A stretch of 64,000 bases of DNA from Rhodoferax sp. TH121 (GCF_002251855.1 NZ_NOXW01000014.1:1-64000), one strand, 5' to 3'. Positions 43,820 through 53,790 are shown, counted from the stretch's first letter. Numbers and translations are program-made. Notes: generated by a model not told the origin, from the letters alone.

Positions 43820-44595
43820 TACATCTTGAAGTGTTCGCCGAGGTAGACGCGCCGTACATCGGCGTTGTTCACAATCTCGGAGGGAGTGCCCTGCGCCAGC
43901 ACATGGCCGTCGCTGATGATGTAGGCGTGGTCGCAGATACCCAAAGTTTCGCGCACGTTGTGGTCGGTGATGAGCACCCCGATGCCACGGCCCTTGAGGA
44001 AGTTGATGATGCGCTGGATCTCGATCACCGCAATCGGGTCAATACCTGCAAAGGGCTCATCCAGCAGGATGAAGCGAGGCCGCGTGGCCAAGGCGCGAGC
44101 AATCTCCACCCGGCGGCGCTCGCCGCCCGACAGGGCCAGCGAAGGCGATTCGCGCAGATGCTCCACGCGCAAATCCTGTAGCAGTGCGGTCAGGCGTTTT
44201 TCAATCTCGACGGACGTGAGCGGGTTGCCCGCCTCGTCGCGCTGCAGCTCCAGCACGGCACGCACGTTGTCTTCCACATTCAGCTTGCGGAAGATGGACG
44301 CTTCTTGCGGCAAATAGCCCAGCCCCAGACGCGCGCGGCGGTGGATGGGCATGTGTTCGATGGACTGGCCGTCGATGGTGATGTCACCCGCGCTGGCGCG
44401 CAACAGACCCACAATCATGTAGAACGAGGTGGTCTTGCCCGCGCCGTTGGGGCCCAACAGACCCACCACTTCGCCGGTGCGCACGGCCAGAGACACGTCC
44501 TTGACCACCTGGCGCTTGCCATAGGACTTTTGCAAATGCCGGGCTTCCAGCCGCCCGGTGCTGGTGTCCGGGGCTTCTTGGGAGGTATCGCTCAC
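43819..44595 (-). CDS. lptB: Lipopolysaccharide export ABC ATPase
   Basis: A 258-residue ATPase of the LptB2FGC machine that drives LPS from the inner to the outer membrane. Walker [10 protein letters not shown], signature [15 protein letters not shown], Walker [14 protein letters not shown] and the switch in [10 protein letters not shown] are intact; [13 protein letters not shown] is typical of LptB. Follows lptA with a four-base overlap and precedes rpoN with a one-base overlap. Confidence 0.96.
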   Translation of the reverse strand: MSDTSQEAPDTSTGRLEARHLQKSYGKRQVVKDVSLAVRTGEVVGLLGPNGAGKTTSFYMIVGLLRASAGDITIDGQSIEHMPIHRRARLGLGYLPQEASIFRKLNVEDNVRAVLELQRDEAGNPLTSVEIEKRLTALLQDLRVEHLRESPSLALSGGERRRVEIARALATRPRFILLDEPFAGIDPIAVIEIQRIINFLKGRGIGVLITDHNVRETLGICDHAYIISDGHVLAQGTPSEIVNNADVRRVYLGEHFKM

Positions 44596-45203
44596 TGGGC
44601 AGGCTTCTCAAGTTGCGGCGTGGTGCGCAGGGCCGGGCCGGGCTGCGGCGCGGCAGTGGGTGCCGCCGTGTCGGGCTTGGGCGTCAGCATGGCGCGCACG
44701 CGGCCGGCGGGAGCCGTCGCGCTCTTGGGCGCGCCGTCCACGGTGAATTTATCGCTGAGGTTTTCGTAGAGGATGACGGCACCCGTCACCTCATCGGCCA
44801 GGGTGGCCCCACGCAGACGGCGCAGCTGGGCTTTCTTGATGAAGCGCACGGTGTCCGCACGGCCGTCGTACTCGATGGTTTCCCCGTCCCCTTCGATGAA
44901 CTCATCAATGCCGTCGCGCTTCTGGCGGAAAAAAGCGGGCGTGCTAGCCGAGCCGGTGACCACACCAAACTGGTAACCATCAGGGTCCTGCCGCACTTCC
45001 AGCTGGGCGCCACGGATGATGATGCTGCCTTTGGTCAACACCACGTTGCCTGTAAAGATACTGACTTGCTTGAGGTCGTCGTATCGCAAGGCATCCGCTT
45101 CCACATTCATGGGCTTGTTGCGGTCGGCCTTTTCGGCCCAAACGTGCCCCGCCAGGCTGGACAACACCAGGCCCAAGGACAACGACAGAAGGGTATTTTT
45201 CAT
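44592..45203 (-). CDS. lptA: Lipopolysaccharide export bridge protein
   Basis: A 203-residue periplasmic protein from ATG 45203, signal peptide ending ...SSLAGHVWA. The OstA/LptA jellyroll repeats are visible ([51 protein letters not shown]). A proline/alanine-rich tail closes it. In relatives lptC usually precedes lptA; here the upstream neighbour is a DHH-family gene, so lptC must be elsewhere or unrecognised. Confidence 0.93.
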   Translation of the reverse strand: MKNTLLSLSLGLVLSSLAGHVWAEKADRNKPMNVEADALRYDDLKQVSIFTGNVVLTKGSIIIRGAQLEVRQDPDGYQFGVVTGSASTPAFFRQKRDGIDEFIEGDGETIEYDGRADTVRFIKKAQLRRLRGATLADEVTGAVILYENLSDKFTVDGAPKSATAPAGRVRAMLTPKPDTAAPTAAPQPGPALRTTPQLEKPAQ

Positions 45204-45252
45204 AAAGGCACGAAACTTGCTGAATAGCACTTCGGCCATTGTACCGAGCGCT

Positions 45253-45267
45253 GGCACGCTTCGTGCC
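45253..45267. repeat. Short hairpin GGCACG-CTT-CGTGCC, copy 1
   Basis: A perfect 6-bp hairpin in the DHH-lptA gap. The same string, one base shorter, recurs in the gntR promoter region (26252-26265), suggesting a second small palindromic repeat type. No T-tract. Confidence 0.4.
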
Positions 45268-45276
45268 TTGGCGGAC

Positions 45277-46209
45277 TCAGCCGTCGGCGTTAATTTTGCT
45301 TATCAAGGCCTGCAGCACTTCCGCCGCGCGGTCGTTCTCCACCTGGCAGGTGCCCGCATTGGCATGGCCACCGCCACCGTACTGCAGCATCAGTTCGCCA
45401 ATATTCGTTTTGGACGAGCGATTGGTGATGGATTTTCCGGTGGCAAATACCGTGTTCTGCTTTTGCAGGCCCCAAAGCACGTGGATAGAAATATTGGTCT
45501 GCGGAAACAGGGCATAGACCATGAAACGGTTCACCGCAAAGATGGTGTCCTCGTTGCGCAAATCCAGCACCAGCAGCTTGCCGTGAACGGTAGAGCAGCG
45601 CAGCAGCTGCTCCTTGGCCTTGGCGGCGTGGTCAAAGTAGAGCTCCACGCGCTCCACCACGTCGGGCAGTTGCAGGATCTCATCAATGCCGTGGTTGCGA
45701 CAGTACTGGATGAGATCCATCATCAACTGGTAGTTGCTGACGCGGAACTCGCGGAAACGGCCCAGGCCAGTGCGTGAGTCCATCAGGTAGTTGAGCAACA
45801 CCCAGCCCGTAGGGTTCATGATCTCGTCGTGGCTGAACCGGGCGGAATCACCCTTGTCCACGGCTTCCATCATGTCGTGGAAGCGGGCTGGGAAGCGGCT
45901 GGCGCCGCCGTAGTGGTCAAACACCACGCGCGCAGCCGAATCGGCATCGGGCAGGATGATGTGGTTGGGGCGCTCACCCGTATTGCGCACGGTCTCAGAC
46001 TCATGGTGGTCAAAGGCCAAGTGCACACCGGGTACGTACGGCAGGTTGGTGGTGATATCGCGGTCGGACACCTCCACCTTGCCATCCTGCATGTCCTTGG
46101 GGTGGACGAACTTGATGTCGTCGATCAGGTCCAGCTCGTTAAGCAGGACTGCACACACCAGTCCATCGAAATCGCTGCGGGTAACAAGCCGGTATTTCAG
46201 GTGCGCCAT
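45277..46209 (-). CDS. DHH/DHHA1-family phosphoesterase
   Basis: A 310-residue protein with the N-terminal DHH metal site (TRSDFDGLVCAVLL, DHHESETVRN) and the C-terminal DHHA1 domain with GGGGHANAGT. The superfamily includes exopolyphosphatases, RecJ and nanoRNA/c-di-AMP phosphodiesterases; this length and motif set fit the exopolyphosphatase-like/NrnA-type branch, so the substrate is uncertain. Its position before lptA is unusual. Confidence 0.88.
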   Translation of the reverse strand: MAHLKYRLVTRSDFDGLVCAVLLNELDLIDDIKFVHPKDMQDGKVEVSDRDITTNLPYVPGVHLAFDHHESETVRNTGERPNHIILPDADSAARVVFDHYGGASRFPARFHDMMEAVDKGDSARFSHDEIMNPTGWVLLNYLMDSRTGLGRFREFRVSNYQLMMDLIQYCRNHGIDEILQLPDVVERVELYFDHAAKAKEQLLRCSTVHGKLLVLDLRNEDTIFAVNRFMVYALFPQTNISIHVLWGLQKQNTVFATGKSITNRSSKTNIGELMLQYGGGGHANAGTCQVENDRAAEVLQALISKINADG

Positions 46210-46303
46210 GGAAACAGTCTCCACAAAGTTTGGAACAGGGCCCAAACCATTCTAGCCCCGCACTTTGCCAGCGAGGCCTGTCCCCGGCGCAAAAAAAGTT
46301 CGC

Positions 46304-46957
46304 TCAGCGGCCCGCGCGCACTTCCGTCACCAAGGCATCCACCACCTGCAGCGCACGCTGCATATTGCCAGCCATGGAGCCATCGGTATAGAAACGGCCT
46401 GCCACGCCCAAAGCTGGTACGCCTTCGACCTTGTAGGCGTTTTGCAGCTGGGTGGCTTTGGTGACCTTGGTGACCACGGTGAAGGAGTTGTACTGCTGCA
46501 CAAACTTGGCCTTGTCCACGCCCTGCTGGCCCACCCACTCCAGAATCGCCTCGCCACTGGCAAGGTTCTTTTTCTCCACATGGATGGCCGCAAACACCTT
46601 GGCGTGCAACTTCTCGACCAGCCCCATGGCTTCGAGTGTGTAGTACAGACGTTGCTGGGGCGCAAAACTATCCTGAAAGGCAACAGGCACGCGGCGCAAC
46701 ACGACGTCCTTGGGCAACTTGCCAATCCACGCTTGCAGCGTAGGCTCAAACGCATTGCAGTGCGGGCAGTTGTACCAAAAGAACTCCACCACCTCGATCT
46801 TGCCAGCGCCTGCCTCTACGGGGGCACGGGGATCCAGGGGCAGGTAGTCGGTACCGGCCTTGGGCTTGAAGGCTTGCGCTTGCGCCACGCTGCCCCACAT
46901 CACAGAAGAAGCTACGGCGGCACCACTGGTCAATTGCGTAAATTCGCGTCGTTTCAT
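46304..46957 (-). CDS. dsbA: Thiol:disulfide interchange protein DsbA
   Basis: A 217-residue periplasmic oxidant of protein thiols. A signal peptide (cleaved after ~VAQA) is followed by the active site CPHC in FFWYNCPHCNAFEP and the cis-Pro loop EGVPALGV. Arranged argS - SPOR - dsbA as in many Burkholderiales. Confidence 0.95.
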   Translation of the reverse strand: MKRREFTQLTSGAAVASSVMWGSVAQAQAFKPKAGTDYLPLDPRAPVEAGAGKIEVVEFFWYNCPHCNAFEPTLQAWIGKLPKDVVLRRVPVAFQDSFAPQQRLYYTLEAMGLVEKLHAKVFAAIHVEKKNLASGEAILEWVGQQGVDKAKFVQQYNSFTVVTKVTKATQLQNAYKVEGVPALGVAGRFYTDGSMAGNMQRALQVVDALVTEVRAGR

Positions 46958-47026
46958 GTCCGTCTCATTAGGTAAAGAATCTGGTGGGACGGGCGCCCAC
47001 CGGGAAAGTTCCTGTGCGTGCTGCGC

Positions 47027-47695
47027 TTAGCGCTGCACTCGAACCAAAGCGGTGTCCATGCCAGCCTTGTCCAGCTTGTCCTTGGCCTTGTCGGCCTCGT
47101 CCTTCTTTTCAAACGGGCCCACACGCACCCGGAACACCGGACGGCCCGACTGCTCACGCTCCGAAATCTTGGTTTCGATGCCGCTCAGCGACAACTTGGC
47201 GCGGTGGCTCTCGGCATCCTCAGCCTTCTGGAAAGCACCCACCTGCACAAAGTAGACAAAGGCATCAGCCTCTGCAGGGGGTGCCGTCTTGGCCTTGGCC
47301 AAGTCACCCAAGGGATCGGCAGATACAGCAGGTTTGACTTCCCCCTTGGCGTCGGCTTTGGCGGCCTTGGGGTCCACCTTGCTTTCAGCTTTGGCCTCGG
47401 CTTTAGGGTCTGCTTTCGCCTCAGTTTTGGCCTTGGCGGCCGAGGCAGCGGACGCCGGCACGGTAGCCGGAGGCACCGCAGGCGCGGGGTTCTTGCCATA
47501 GAGCATGGCGTTGGGGTCCCAGTTCTTGTTCTTCTGGGCCTCGGCGGCATCCTGGTCGGCGCTGCGGCTCTGGCTCTTGTTCATAAATGGCACAGGCACC
47601 TTGGTGACGTAGACCGCCACCGCCAGGGCAGCGCCAAGGCCGACTACCACGCCCACAATGAAACCCACGACGGTCCCGCCACGCTCGTACTTCAT
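47027..47695 (-). CDS. SPOR-domain cell-division-associated protein
   Basis: A 222-residue protein with an N-terminal membrane anchor (VVGFIVGVVVGLGAALAVAVYV), a long Ala/Lys/Pro linker and a C-terminal SPOR domain (YFVQVGAFQKAEDAESHRAKL, PVFRVRVGPFEKKDEADKAK) that binds denuded septal peptidoglycan. FtsN/DedD-like in layout. Starts 42 bases after the argS stop. Confidence 0.92.
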   Translation of the reverse strand: MKYERGGTVVGFIVGVVVGLGAALAVAVYVTKVPVPFMNKSQSRSADQDAAEAQKNKNWDPNAMLYGKNPAPAVPPATVPASAASAAKAKTEAKADPKAEAKAESKVDPKAAKADAKGEVKPAVSADPLGDLAKAKTAPPAEADAFVYFVQVGAFQKAEDAESHRAKLSLSGIETKISEREQSGRPVFRVRVGPFEKKDEADKAKDKLDKAGMDTALVRVQR

Positions 47696-47737
47696 GCGTC
47701 TCTCTCTCGGTTGACTCTGTTGACCCGGTCGGGCCGC

Positions 47738-49435
47738 TTACATTTTCTGCGGCGCACTGACACCCAGCACCGCCAGACCATTGTGCAACACGCGTGCGGT
47801 TGCGGCTACGAGCGCCAAGCGCGCCAGCTTCACGGCTTCGTCGTCCACCAAGATGCGTTCGGCATCGTAGTAGCTGTGGTAGCTAGCAGCCAGTTCGCGC
47901 AGGTAGAAAGTCACATCGTGCGGGGCCTCGCCCTCTGCGGCAGCTGCCAGCATCTCGGGGTACTTGGCGAGTAGCAGCATCAGGGCCTGCGCCTGCATGC
48001 TGTCCAGCGCCCTCAGGTCCACCCCCTGGAGGCTGGCCACATCTCCGCCCCAGCTGGCCAGCACCGAGCAGATGCGTGCGTGTGCATACTGCACGTAGTA
48101 GACCGGGTTATCGTTGTTCTTCTGCACCGCCAGGTCCACGTCGAAGGTGTACTCGGTGTCGGGCTTACGGCTGAGCAAGAAGAACCGCACCGCGTCCTTG
48201 CTGGTCCACTCAATCAGGTCGCGCAGCGTCACATAGCTGCCGGCGCGCTTGCTGATCTTGACCTCTTCGCCGCCCTTGACCACGCGCACCATGGTGTGCA
48301 GCACGTAGTCGGGGTAGCCCTGCGGGATGCCCACATCGGCCGCCTGCAGGCCGGCGCGCACGCGGGCGATAGTGCCGTGGTGGTCCGTGCCCTGGATGTT
48401 CACGACCTTGGTGTAGCCTCGCTCCCACTTGGCGATGTGGTAGGCCACATCAGGCACAAAGTAGGTATAGGTACCGTCCTTCTTGCGCATAACCCGGTCC
48501 TTGTCGTCGCCGTAGTCCGTGCTTTTGAGCCAGAGCGCTCCATCCTGCTCGTAGGTCTTGCCATTGGCCACAAGCTTGCCCACTGCAGCCTCGACACGGC
48601 CGCTGGTGTACAGGCTGGACTCCAAGTAGTACTCATCGAACTGGAGGTTGAAAGCCTGCAGGTCCTTGTCCTGCTCATTGCGCAGGTAGGCCACCGCAAA
48701 CTGGCGGATGTTGTCGTAGTCGTCCACATCGCCATTGGCGGTGAACTCGCGGTCATCGGCCTTGACGGTGGCCTTGGCTTTGAAGGCCTCGGCGATGTCA
48801 GCGATGTAGTCGCCGTTGTAGAAATTCTTGGCCAGCGGGTTCTCGCTGTCAGTGGGCCAGCACTCATCGCCAGGTTTGAAGCCCTTGGCACGCAACTGCG
48901 TACTCTTGGTCAGCGTCTCAATCTGCACACCGGCGTCGTTGTAATAGAACTCGCGGTGCACTTTCCAACCCTGGGTGCTGAACAGGTTGCAGATCGCATC
49001 ACCCAGCGCGGCCTGGCGACCATGGCCCACGTGCAGCGGGCCTGTAGGGTTGGCGGATACAAACTCCACCAGCATGCGCTGGCCATTGGACGGCTGAAAA
49101 CCGAACTGCGCGCCCTGGCCCAGCACCTCGCGCAACACTTCCTGCTTGGCAGCGGGCCTGAGGCGGATGTTGATGAAGCCGGGGCCGGCGATCTCGATGT
49201 CCTGCACCCACTGGGCGTAGACCTGGGTGGCCAACAGCTCGGTACGCAGGGTCTCGGCCAGCTGGCGCGGGTTCATCTTCAGAGGCTTGGCCAGCTGCAT
49301 GGCGGCCGTGGTGGCAAAGTCGCCATGGGCAGCCACCTTGGGGGATTCAAAGGCAGCCTTGGCGCCTGAGCCGGGGGAGAGTTTTTCCAAGCAGGCGGCC
49401 AGCGCCTGCAGGAGATCATGTTTGACGGTGAGCAT
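47738..49435 (-). CDS. argS: Arginyl-tRNA synthetase
   Basis: Charges tRNA-Arg. The 565-residue class Ia enzyme has the additional N-terminal domain, the HIGH box as [12 protein letters not shown], and KISKRAGSY in place of KMSKS, as is usual for ArgRS; the C-terminal anticodon-binding helical domain is complete. An unusually stable GC hairpin lies 15 bases before the ATG. Confidence 0.96.
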   Translation of the reverse strand: MLTVKHDLLQALAACLEKLSPGSGAKAAFESPKVAAHGDFATTAAMQLAKPLKMNPRQLAETLRTELLATQVYAQWVQDIEIAGPGFINIRLRPAAKQEVLREVLGQGAQFGFQPSNGQRMLVEFVSANPTGPLHVGHGRQAALGDAICNLFSTQGWKVHREFYYNDAGVQIETLTKSTQLRAKGFKPGDECWPTDSENPLAKNFYNGDYIADIAEAFKAKATVKADDREFTANGDVDDYDNIRQFAVAYLRNEQDKDLQAFNLQFDEYYLESSLYTSGRVEAAVGKLVANGKTYEQDGALWLKSTDYGDDKDRVMRKKDGTYTYFVPDVAYHIAKWERGYTKVVNIQGTDHHGTIARVRAGLQAADVGIPQGYPDYVLHTMVRVVKGGEEVKISKRAGSYVTLRDLIEWTSKDAVRFFLLSRKPDTEYTFDVDLAVQKNNDNPVYYVQYAHARICSVLASWGGDVASLQGVDLRALDSMQAQALMLLLAKYPEMLAAAAEGEAPHDVTFYLRELAASYHSYYDAERILVDDEAVKLARLALVAATARVLHNGLAVLGVSAPQKM

Positions 49436-49449
49436 CGTCCGATTTTACG

Positions 49450-49475
49450 GGGCCCCCGGGAAAGCCCGGGGGCCC
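49450..49475 (-). repeat. 11-bp GC hairpin before argS
   Basis: GGGCCCCCGGG and CCCGGGGGCCC are exact reverse complements around AAAG. On the minus strand it ends 14 bases before the argS ATG, in the place of the ribosome site, and no T-tract follows. It may be a dispersed GC palindrome or a translational control hairpin. Confidence 0.6.
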
Positions 49476-49574
49476 GACCGTCAACGGTACAGACATCTTT
49501 TCGTTATATGCTGCAAACCACTGGGGTTTTTTCTGCAACGGCGGCCCTGCTGCCACTTTTTGATTGGACGACTG

Positions 49575-49889
49575 ATGAAACAACTGATCTCCCTCGTGGC
49601 CCTGGGTCTGGCTTTGGCAGTGGGCGGCGCACATGCCGCAGACGAAAAAGCCCCGACCGCCCAGCAGAACAAGATGAAAACCTGCAACGCCGATGCAAAA
49701 ACCAAGGACCTCAAGGGCGACGAGCGCAAGAAGTTCATGAGCGAGTGCCTGAGTGCCAAACCCGCTGCAGCAGACGCAGGCACTAGCCAGCAAAGCAAGA
49801 TGAAGACCTGCAATGCCGATGCAAAAACCAAGGACCTCAAGGGTGACGAGCGCAAGAAGTTCATGAGCGAGTGCCTGAGCGCCAAATAA
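49575..49889 (+). CDS. psiF: PsiF-family protein with a duplicated repeat
   Basis: A 104-residue secreted protein: signal peptide (LISLVALGLALAVGGAHAAD) and two PsiF repeats, each CNADAKTKDLKGDERKKFM plus SECLSA. The family is named after a phosphate-starvation-inducible E. coli gene; the function is unknown. The repeats are 90-bp direct duplications (49671-49760 and 49797-49886) that differ at only about five bases, so the duplication is recent or kept uniform. I found no Pho box in front. A strong terminator follows. Confidence 0.92.
   Translation: MKQLISLVALGLALAVGGAHAADEKAPTAQQNKMKTCNADAKTKDLKGDERKKFMSECLSAKPAAADAGTSQQSKMKTCNADAKTKDLKGDERKKFMSECLSAK
49671..49886 (+). repeat. 90-bp tandem duplication in psiF
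   Basis: Two 90-bp units (49671-49760; 49797-49886) separated by a 36-bp linker, near identical, including synonymous positions. Confidence 0.93.
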
Positions 49890-49910
49890 GGGCAGCAGCC
49901 CCCTCTGCCC

Positions 49911-49936
49911 CGGCCCGCCATGTGCGGGCCTTTTTT
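49911..49936 (+). terminator. Rho-independent terminator of psiF
   Basis: GGCCCGC (49912-49918) and GCGGGCC (49924-49930) with loop CATGT, then six Ts. It abuts the stop codon of the convergent GGDEF-EAL gene. Confidence 0.93.
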
Positions 49937-51818
49937 ATGCCGCTTCAGAGAGGAGCAGGCGCCGCCCGAAGGCCTCGGCCGGTTCGGGCCGGGCAAACCA
50001 GTAGCCCTGCCCCTGCTGACAACCCATCGCTCGCAGCGCATCGCGAATGCGCTCTTCTTCAATGCCTTCGGCATGGGACACTAGGCGCAGGCCTTTGGCC
50101 ATTTGCACGATGGCGGCCACCATCGCCTGCTGGGTCTCGCTGTCCAGCATGCCTTTCACAAACGACTGGTCGATCTTCAGCTTGTGCACGGCAAAACGCT
50201 GCAAGTAGCCCAGATTGGAATATCCGGTCCCAAAATCGTCGATGGCGATCGACACGCCCAAAGCCTTGATGCGCTGCAGCGACACGACAAAACGCTCAGT
50301 GTCTTCAATCAGGGTGGACTCGGTGATCTCCAGCTCCAGGCAGCTGCCAGGCAATCCCGAGCGGCGCAAGGCATCCTCCACCACCTGCTCCACATTGCCC
50401 CGCCGAAACTGCACCGGAGACAGATTGACTGCCAGCACCAGCGGCGCCCCAGTCCTCTGCCACTGGGCCGCTTGCTGGCACGCTTGCAGCAGCACCCACT
50501 CCCCCATTTCCACCACCACGCCGGACTTTTCGGCTGCACCGATGAAATGGCCCGGCATCAACAGCCCCTGCTCAGGGTGTTGCCAGCGGACCAGGGCCTC
50601 GGCTCCCACCAGTATCCCTGTGGCAAGGTCAAACACCGGCTGGTAGTGCAGCACCAACTCCTGACGCGCCAAGGCCAAACGCAAGCTCGCCACCAACTGC
50701 AGGTTCTGCTGCAGGTCCGCTTGCATAGCGCTGTCAAAAAAACGCAGGGCATTGCGGCCGGACTCCTTGGCACGGTACATGGCCACATCGGCGTGGCGCA
50801 TCAAGGTTTCGTAGTCTTCCCCGTCGTCAGGGAAAAGCGCAATGCCAATCGAACACGAGGTCGACACCTCGGTATCCTTGAGCGTGAACGGCATCTCCAT
50901 ACACTGCAATACCTCCCTGGCCACCACCGCCGCGTCGTCCGCACTGCCCACATCACACAGGCCAATGACAAACTCATCCCCGCCATGGCGGGCCACGATG
51001 TCGGCCCGGCGCAGGGCGTGGTTCAGGCGCTGTGCCACTTGCTTGAGATAGTCGTCCCCGGCTGCATGGCCCAGCGAATCGTTGATGACCTTGAAGTTGT
51101 CCAGGTCCACAAACAGCAGGGCCACCCGCAGATGTTGGCGACGCGCCAGCGCAATTGCACGCTCTAGGCGCTCGCGCCCCAGGCCCCGATTGGGCAGGCC
51201 GGTCAATCCATCGTGCTGGGACAGGTAAGTCAGCTGCGCCTGCGACTCGCGGTAGCGTGCAATTTGCAGCTGGAGGCTGGCCAGCGCTTTTTGCAGATCG
51301 TTCAATATCAGCCAGATGGCCAGGCCGCTGACCACCAGAATCGTCAGCACATCGCGCAGCTGCTCGTTCGGCGGGCTGATGTAACCGGTGCTGCGCCAGT
51401 GCAGCACTTCGGTGGCCAGACTCAGGAACATGAGGTACACGACCATGCACCCCAGCAGCAGAAAAAAGGCGCGTGTGGTCACCAGCAAACCGGCCATGAT
51501 GAGCAGGGCCGGAAAAGACAAAAGCGCCACGTCCTTGATACCTTCGCTGACCCAGGTCAGCGCACACACCACGGCAGTCAGTGAAAACAGGAACAGCAGG
51601 TTGGCGATGTCAACACGCCCCCGGTGACTGAGCCACAGGCACACCAGCATGAGCCCCATACCGGGCAACAAGAGCCATACGATGGCCCAGTTGCGGTCAA
51701 TGACATAGCCGGTCGTGGCCACCAGCAGGCCGGCGAACACCAAGCCCGAGATTTGCCGCAAACGCCGCGCACGCAGCTGGGCAATGGAATCGGGGTCCTG
51801 TGCGGCGGGCTCGTTCAT
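49935..51818 (-). CDS. Membrane GGDEF-EAL protein (MASE-type sensor)
   Basis: A 627-residue protein with about six N-terminal membrane helices (residues ~20-185) in place of a periplasmic domain. GGDEF ~195-365 keeps RHGGDEF (near 280) and an upstream RxxD inhibitory site (RRAD, five residues before). EAL ~375-620 keeps EALVRW (near 407), the NLSP strand, ELEITES, IDDFGTGYS and LKIDQSF. All catalytic residues are present, so a bifunctional or phosphodiesterase role is possible. Confidence 0.93.
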   Translation of the reverse strand: MNEPAAQDPDSIAQLRARRLRQISGLVFAGLLVATTGYVIDRNWAIVWLLLPGMGLMLVCLWLSHRGRVDIANLLFLFSLTAVVCALTWVSEGIKDVALLSFPALLIMAGLLVTTRAFFLLLGCMVVYLMFLSLATEVLHWRSTGYISPPNEQLRDVLTILVVSGLAIWLILNDLQKALASLQLQIARYRESQAQLTYLSQHDGLTGLPNRGLGRERLERAIALARRQHLRVALLFVDLDNFKVINDSLGHAAGDDYLKQVAQRLNHALRRADIVARHGGDEFVIGLCDVGSADDAAVVAREVLQCMEMPFTLKDTEVSTSCSIGIALFPDDGEDYETLMRHADVAMYRAKESGRNALRFFDSAMQADLQQNLQLVASLRLALARQELVLHYQPVFDLATGILVGAEALVRWQHPEQGLLMPGHFIGAAEKSGVVVEMGEWVLLQACQQAAQWQRTGAPLVLAVNLSPVQFRRGNVEQVVEDALRRSGLPGSCLELEITESTLIEDTERFVVSLQRIKALGVSIAIDDFGTGYSNLGYLQRFAVHKLKIDQSFVKGMLDSETQQAMVAAIVQMAKGLRLVSHAEGIEEERIRDALRAMGCQQGQGYWFARPEPAEAFGRRLLLSEAA

Positions 51819-51881
51819 GGATGCGGGGCTCCAAGCGTTGGCGTAGATTCATGCTAACGCAAAGCCCGCACCCCGTCACGC

Positions 51882-52748
51882 TCACACGCCCAGCATCACC
51901 CCGCCAAACACTGCGAACCCCACCCAGTGGTTGAGGCGAAAGGCCTTGAAGCACCCCTCGCGCGCCCGATCGGCAATCAGCGTTCCATGCCACACCACCT
52001 GGGCGGCGGCCACCGCCACGCCAAGCCACCAGGCCCAGGTGCGACTGAGTGCGGGCAGCACCAGCCAAGACCACAAAGCGAGGTAGACGACATAGAACGC
52101 CAGCACCGCCGGCACATCCCAGCGCCCCAGTGTGATGGCCGAGGTTTTCATGCCAATCTTGAGGTCGTCATCGCGGTCCACCATGGCGTATTCGGTGTCG
52201 TAGGCCAGCACCCAGAACAGGTTGCCCAGCAACAGCGCCCACGCCAGCAAGGGCACGGCGCCTTGCACCGCGGCGAAGGCCATGGGAATGCCAAAGCTGA
52301 ACGCCACGCCCAGCACCGCCTGCGGCATGGAGACATAGCGCTTGGCGTAGGGGTAGACCAAGGCCACCGCCAATGCGGCAAACGACCAGGCGATGGTTGC
52401 GGTATTTGTCGTCAGCACCAGACCAAAGGCTGCCAGCGCCAGCACGGCGCCGACCAGCAGCGCCTCCCGCATGCCAATGCGCCCGCTGGTGACCGGGCGT
52501 TGCGCCGTACGTTTGACGTGTTTGTCGAACTCACGATCGGCCACATCGTTGACACAGCAACCCGCGCTGCGCATGAGGATGGTGCCCAGGGTAAACACCG
52601 CAACCAGATGCCAACCGGGGAAGCCCCCCGCCGCCAGCCACAGCGCACTCAGCGTAGGCCACAGCAGCAGCAGCCAGCCTGCGGGCCGGTTCCAGCGAAT
52701 CAGGTCCAGGTAAAGAGAGAGTTTGGCGGAGAACACAGGGGCATCCAT
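51882..52748 (-). CDS. ubiA: 4-hydroxybenzoate octaprenyltransferase
   Basis: Attaches the polyprenyl tail to 4-hydroxybenzoate in ubiquinone synthesis at the inner membrane. The 288-residue protein has both Asp-rich motifs ([12 protein letters not shown] and [16 protein letters not shown]) and eight or nine membrane helices. Its ATG is three bases from a dispersed repeat. Downstream of oxyR, an arrangement seen in related bacteria. Confidence 0.95.
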   Translation of the reverse strand: MDAPVFSAKLSLYLDLIRWNRPAGWLLLLWPTLSALWLAAGGFPGWHLVAVFTLGTILMRSAGCCVNDVADREFDKHVKRTAQRPVTSGRIGMREALLVGAVLALAAFGLVLTTNTATIAWSFAALAVALVYPYAKRYVSMPQAVLGVAFSFGIPMAFAAVQGAVPLLAWALLLGNLFWVLAYDTEYAMVDRDDDLKIGMKTSAITLGRWDVPAVLAFYVVYLALWSWLVLPALSRTWAWWLGVAVAAAQVVWHGTLIADRAREGCFKAFRLNHWVGFAVFGGVMLGV

Positions 52749-52750
52749 TT

Positions 52751-52806
52751 GCTATAAAACCAGGAGCTGCTCACGCAGCATCCACAATGGCTAGAGACCT
52801 AATTAG
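52751..52806 (+). repeat. Dispersed ~56-bp repeat, copy I (oxyR-ubiA gap)
   Basis: Blocks: GCTATAAAACCAGGAGCTGC, TCACGCAGCATCCACA, TGGCTAGAGACC, TAATTAGCTC. It begins three bases upstream of the ubiA start codon and fills nearly the whole oxyR-ubiA spacer. Confidence 0.82.
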
Positions 52807-52814
52807 CTCAAGAA

Positions 52815-53786
52815 TCAGGACAGCCGCGTGACACCGGGCAGCTCACAGCCATAGACCGCATTGCGCAGCGCGGCAATGGCCTCATATCGCGTGAAGCTGC
52901 GCCGCCACACCAGCACCACCCGGCGCGTTGGCGGGGGCAGACTGCTGCCATCGGGTTTGTGGTCCTGCACCGGCAGGTACTTCACGAAGGGCTCCTCGCC
53001 TTTGCGCTTTTTGGGCTCAAGGGCCTCCTTGGGCACGGACAGGCGCGGCACCAGGGTGATACCCATGCCCGCGGCCACCATGTGCTTGATGGTCTCCAGC
53101 GAGGAGCCTTCGAAACTCTTGCGGATGCCCTCGGCATCGCTGGAGAAACGCGCGAACTCGGGGCATACCTCCAGCACATGGTCGCGGAAGCAGTGGCCGT
53201 TGCCCAAGAGCAGCATGGTTTCGCTCTTGAGGGCATCGGTGGTCACGTGGTCCTGGGCGGCCAGTGCGTGGCTGGTGGGCACGGCGGCAAAAAAAGGCTC
53301 GTCGTACAAGGGCGCCACGGCCAGCCCGGTATCGGGGAAAGGCTCGGCCAGGATGGCGCAATCGATCTCGCCGGTGCGCAGCATTTCCAGCAGCTTGACG
53401 GTGAAGTTCTCCTGCAGCATCAGCGGCATCTGCGGGCTGTGGGTGATGACCTGGCGCACCAGGTCAGGCAACAAATACGGCGCAATGGTGTAGATCACGC
53501 CCAGCTTGAGCGGCCCGGCCAGCGGGTCCTTGCCACGTTTGGCAATGTCCTTGATGTTGGCGGCCTGCTCCAGCACGGCCTGCGCCTGGCGCACGATCTC
53601 CTCGCCCAGCGGCGTCACGCTCACCTCGTTGGCGCTGCGCTCGAAAAGCTTGACGTCCAGCTCCTCTTCGAGCTTCTTCACCGCCACCGACAGCGTGGGC
53701 TGCGAGACATAGCAGGCGTCCGCCGCCTTGCCAAAGTGCCGCTCACGCGCCACGGCCACGATGTATTTGAGTTCGGTCAGGGTCAT
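52815..53786 (-). CDS. oxyR: Hydrogen-peroxide-sensing regulator OxyR
   Basis: A 323-residue LysR protein. N-terminal HTH (LKYIVAVARERHFGKAADAC, then VSQPTLSVAVKKLEEELDVKLF). The peroxide-sensing cysteine pair is present in GNGHCFRDHVLEVC (about residues 198 and 207), as in E. coli OxyR Cys199/Cys208. Context recG...oxyR-ubiA. Stop codon is followed by a dispersed repeat. Confidence 0.95.
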   Translation of the reverse strand: MTLTELKYIVAVARERHFGKAADACYVSQPTLSVAVKKLEEELDVKLFERSANEVSVTPLGEEIVRQAQAVLEQAANIKDIAKRGKDPLAGPLKLGVIYTIAPYLLPDLVRQVITHSPQMPLMLQENFTVKLLEMLRTGEIDCAILAEPFPDTGLAVAPLYDEPFFAAVPTSHALAAQDHVTTDALKSETMLLLGNGHCFRDHVLEVCPEFARFSSDAEGIRKSFEGSSLETIKHMVAAGMGITLVPRLSVPKEALEPKKRKGEEPFVKYLPVQDHKPDGSSLPPPTRRVVLVWRRSFTRYEAIAALRNAVYGCELPGVTRLS

Positions 53787-53790
53787 GGCG

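Noticed and set aside
49436..49574. Pho box before psiF
   Set aside because: I looked for CTGTCAT half-sites on both strands of the gap and saw no pair with correct spacing.
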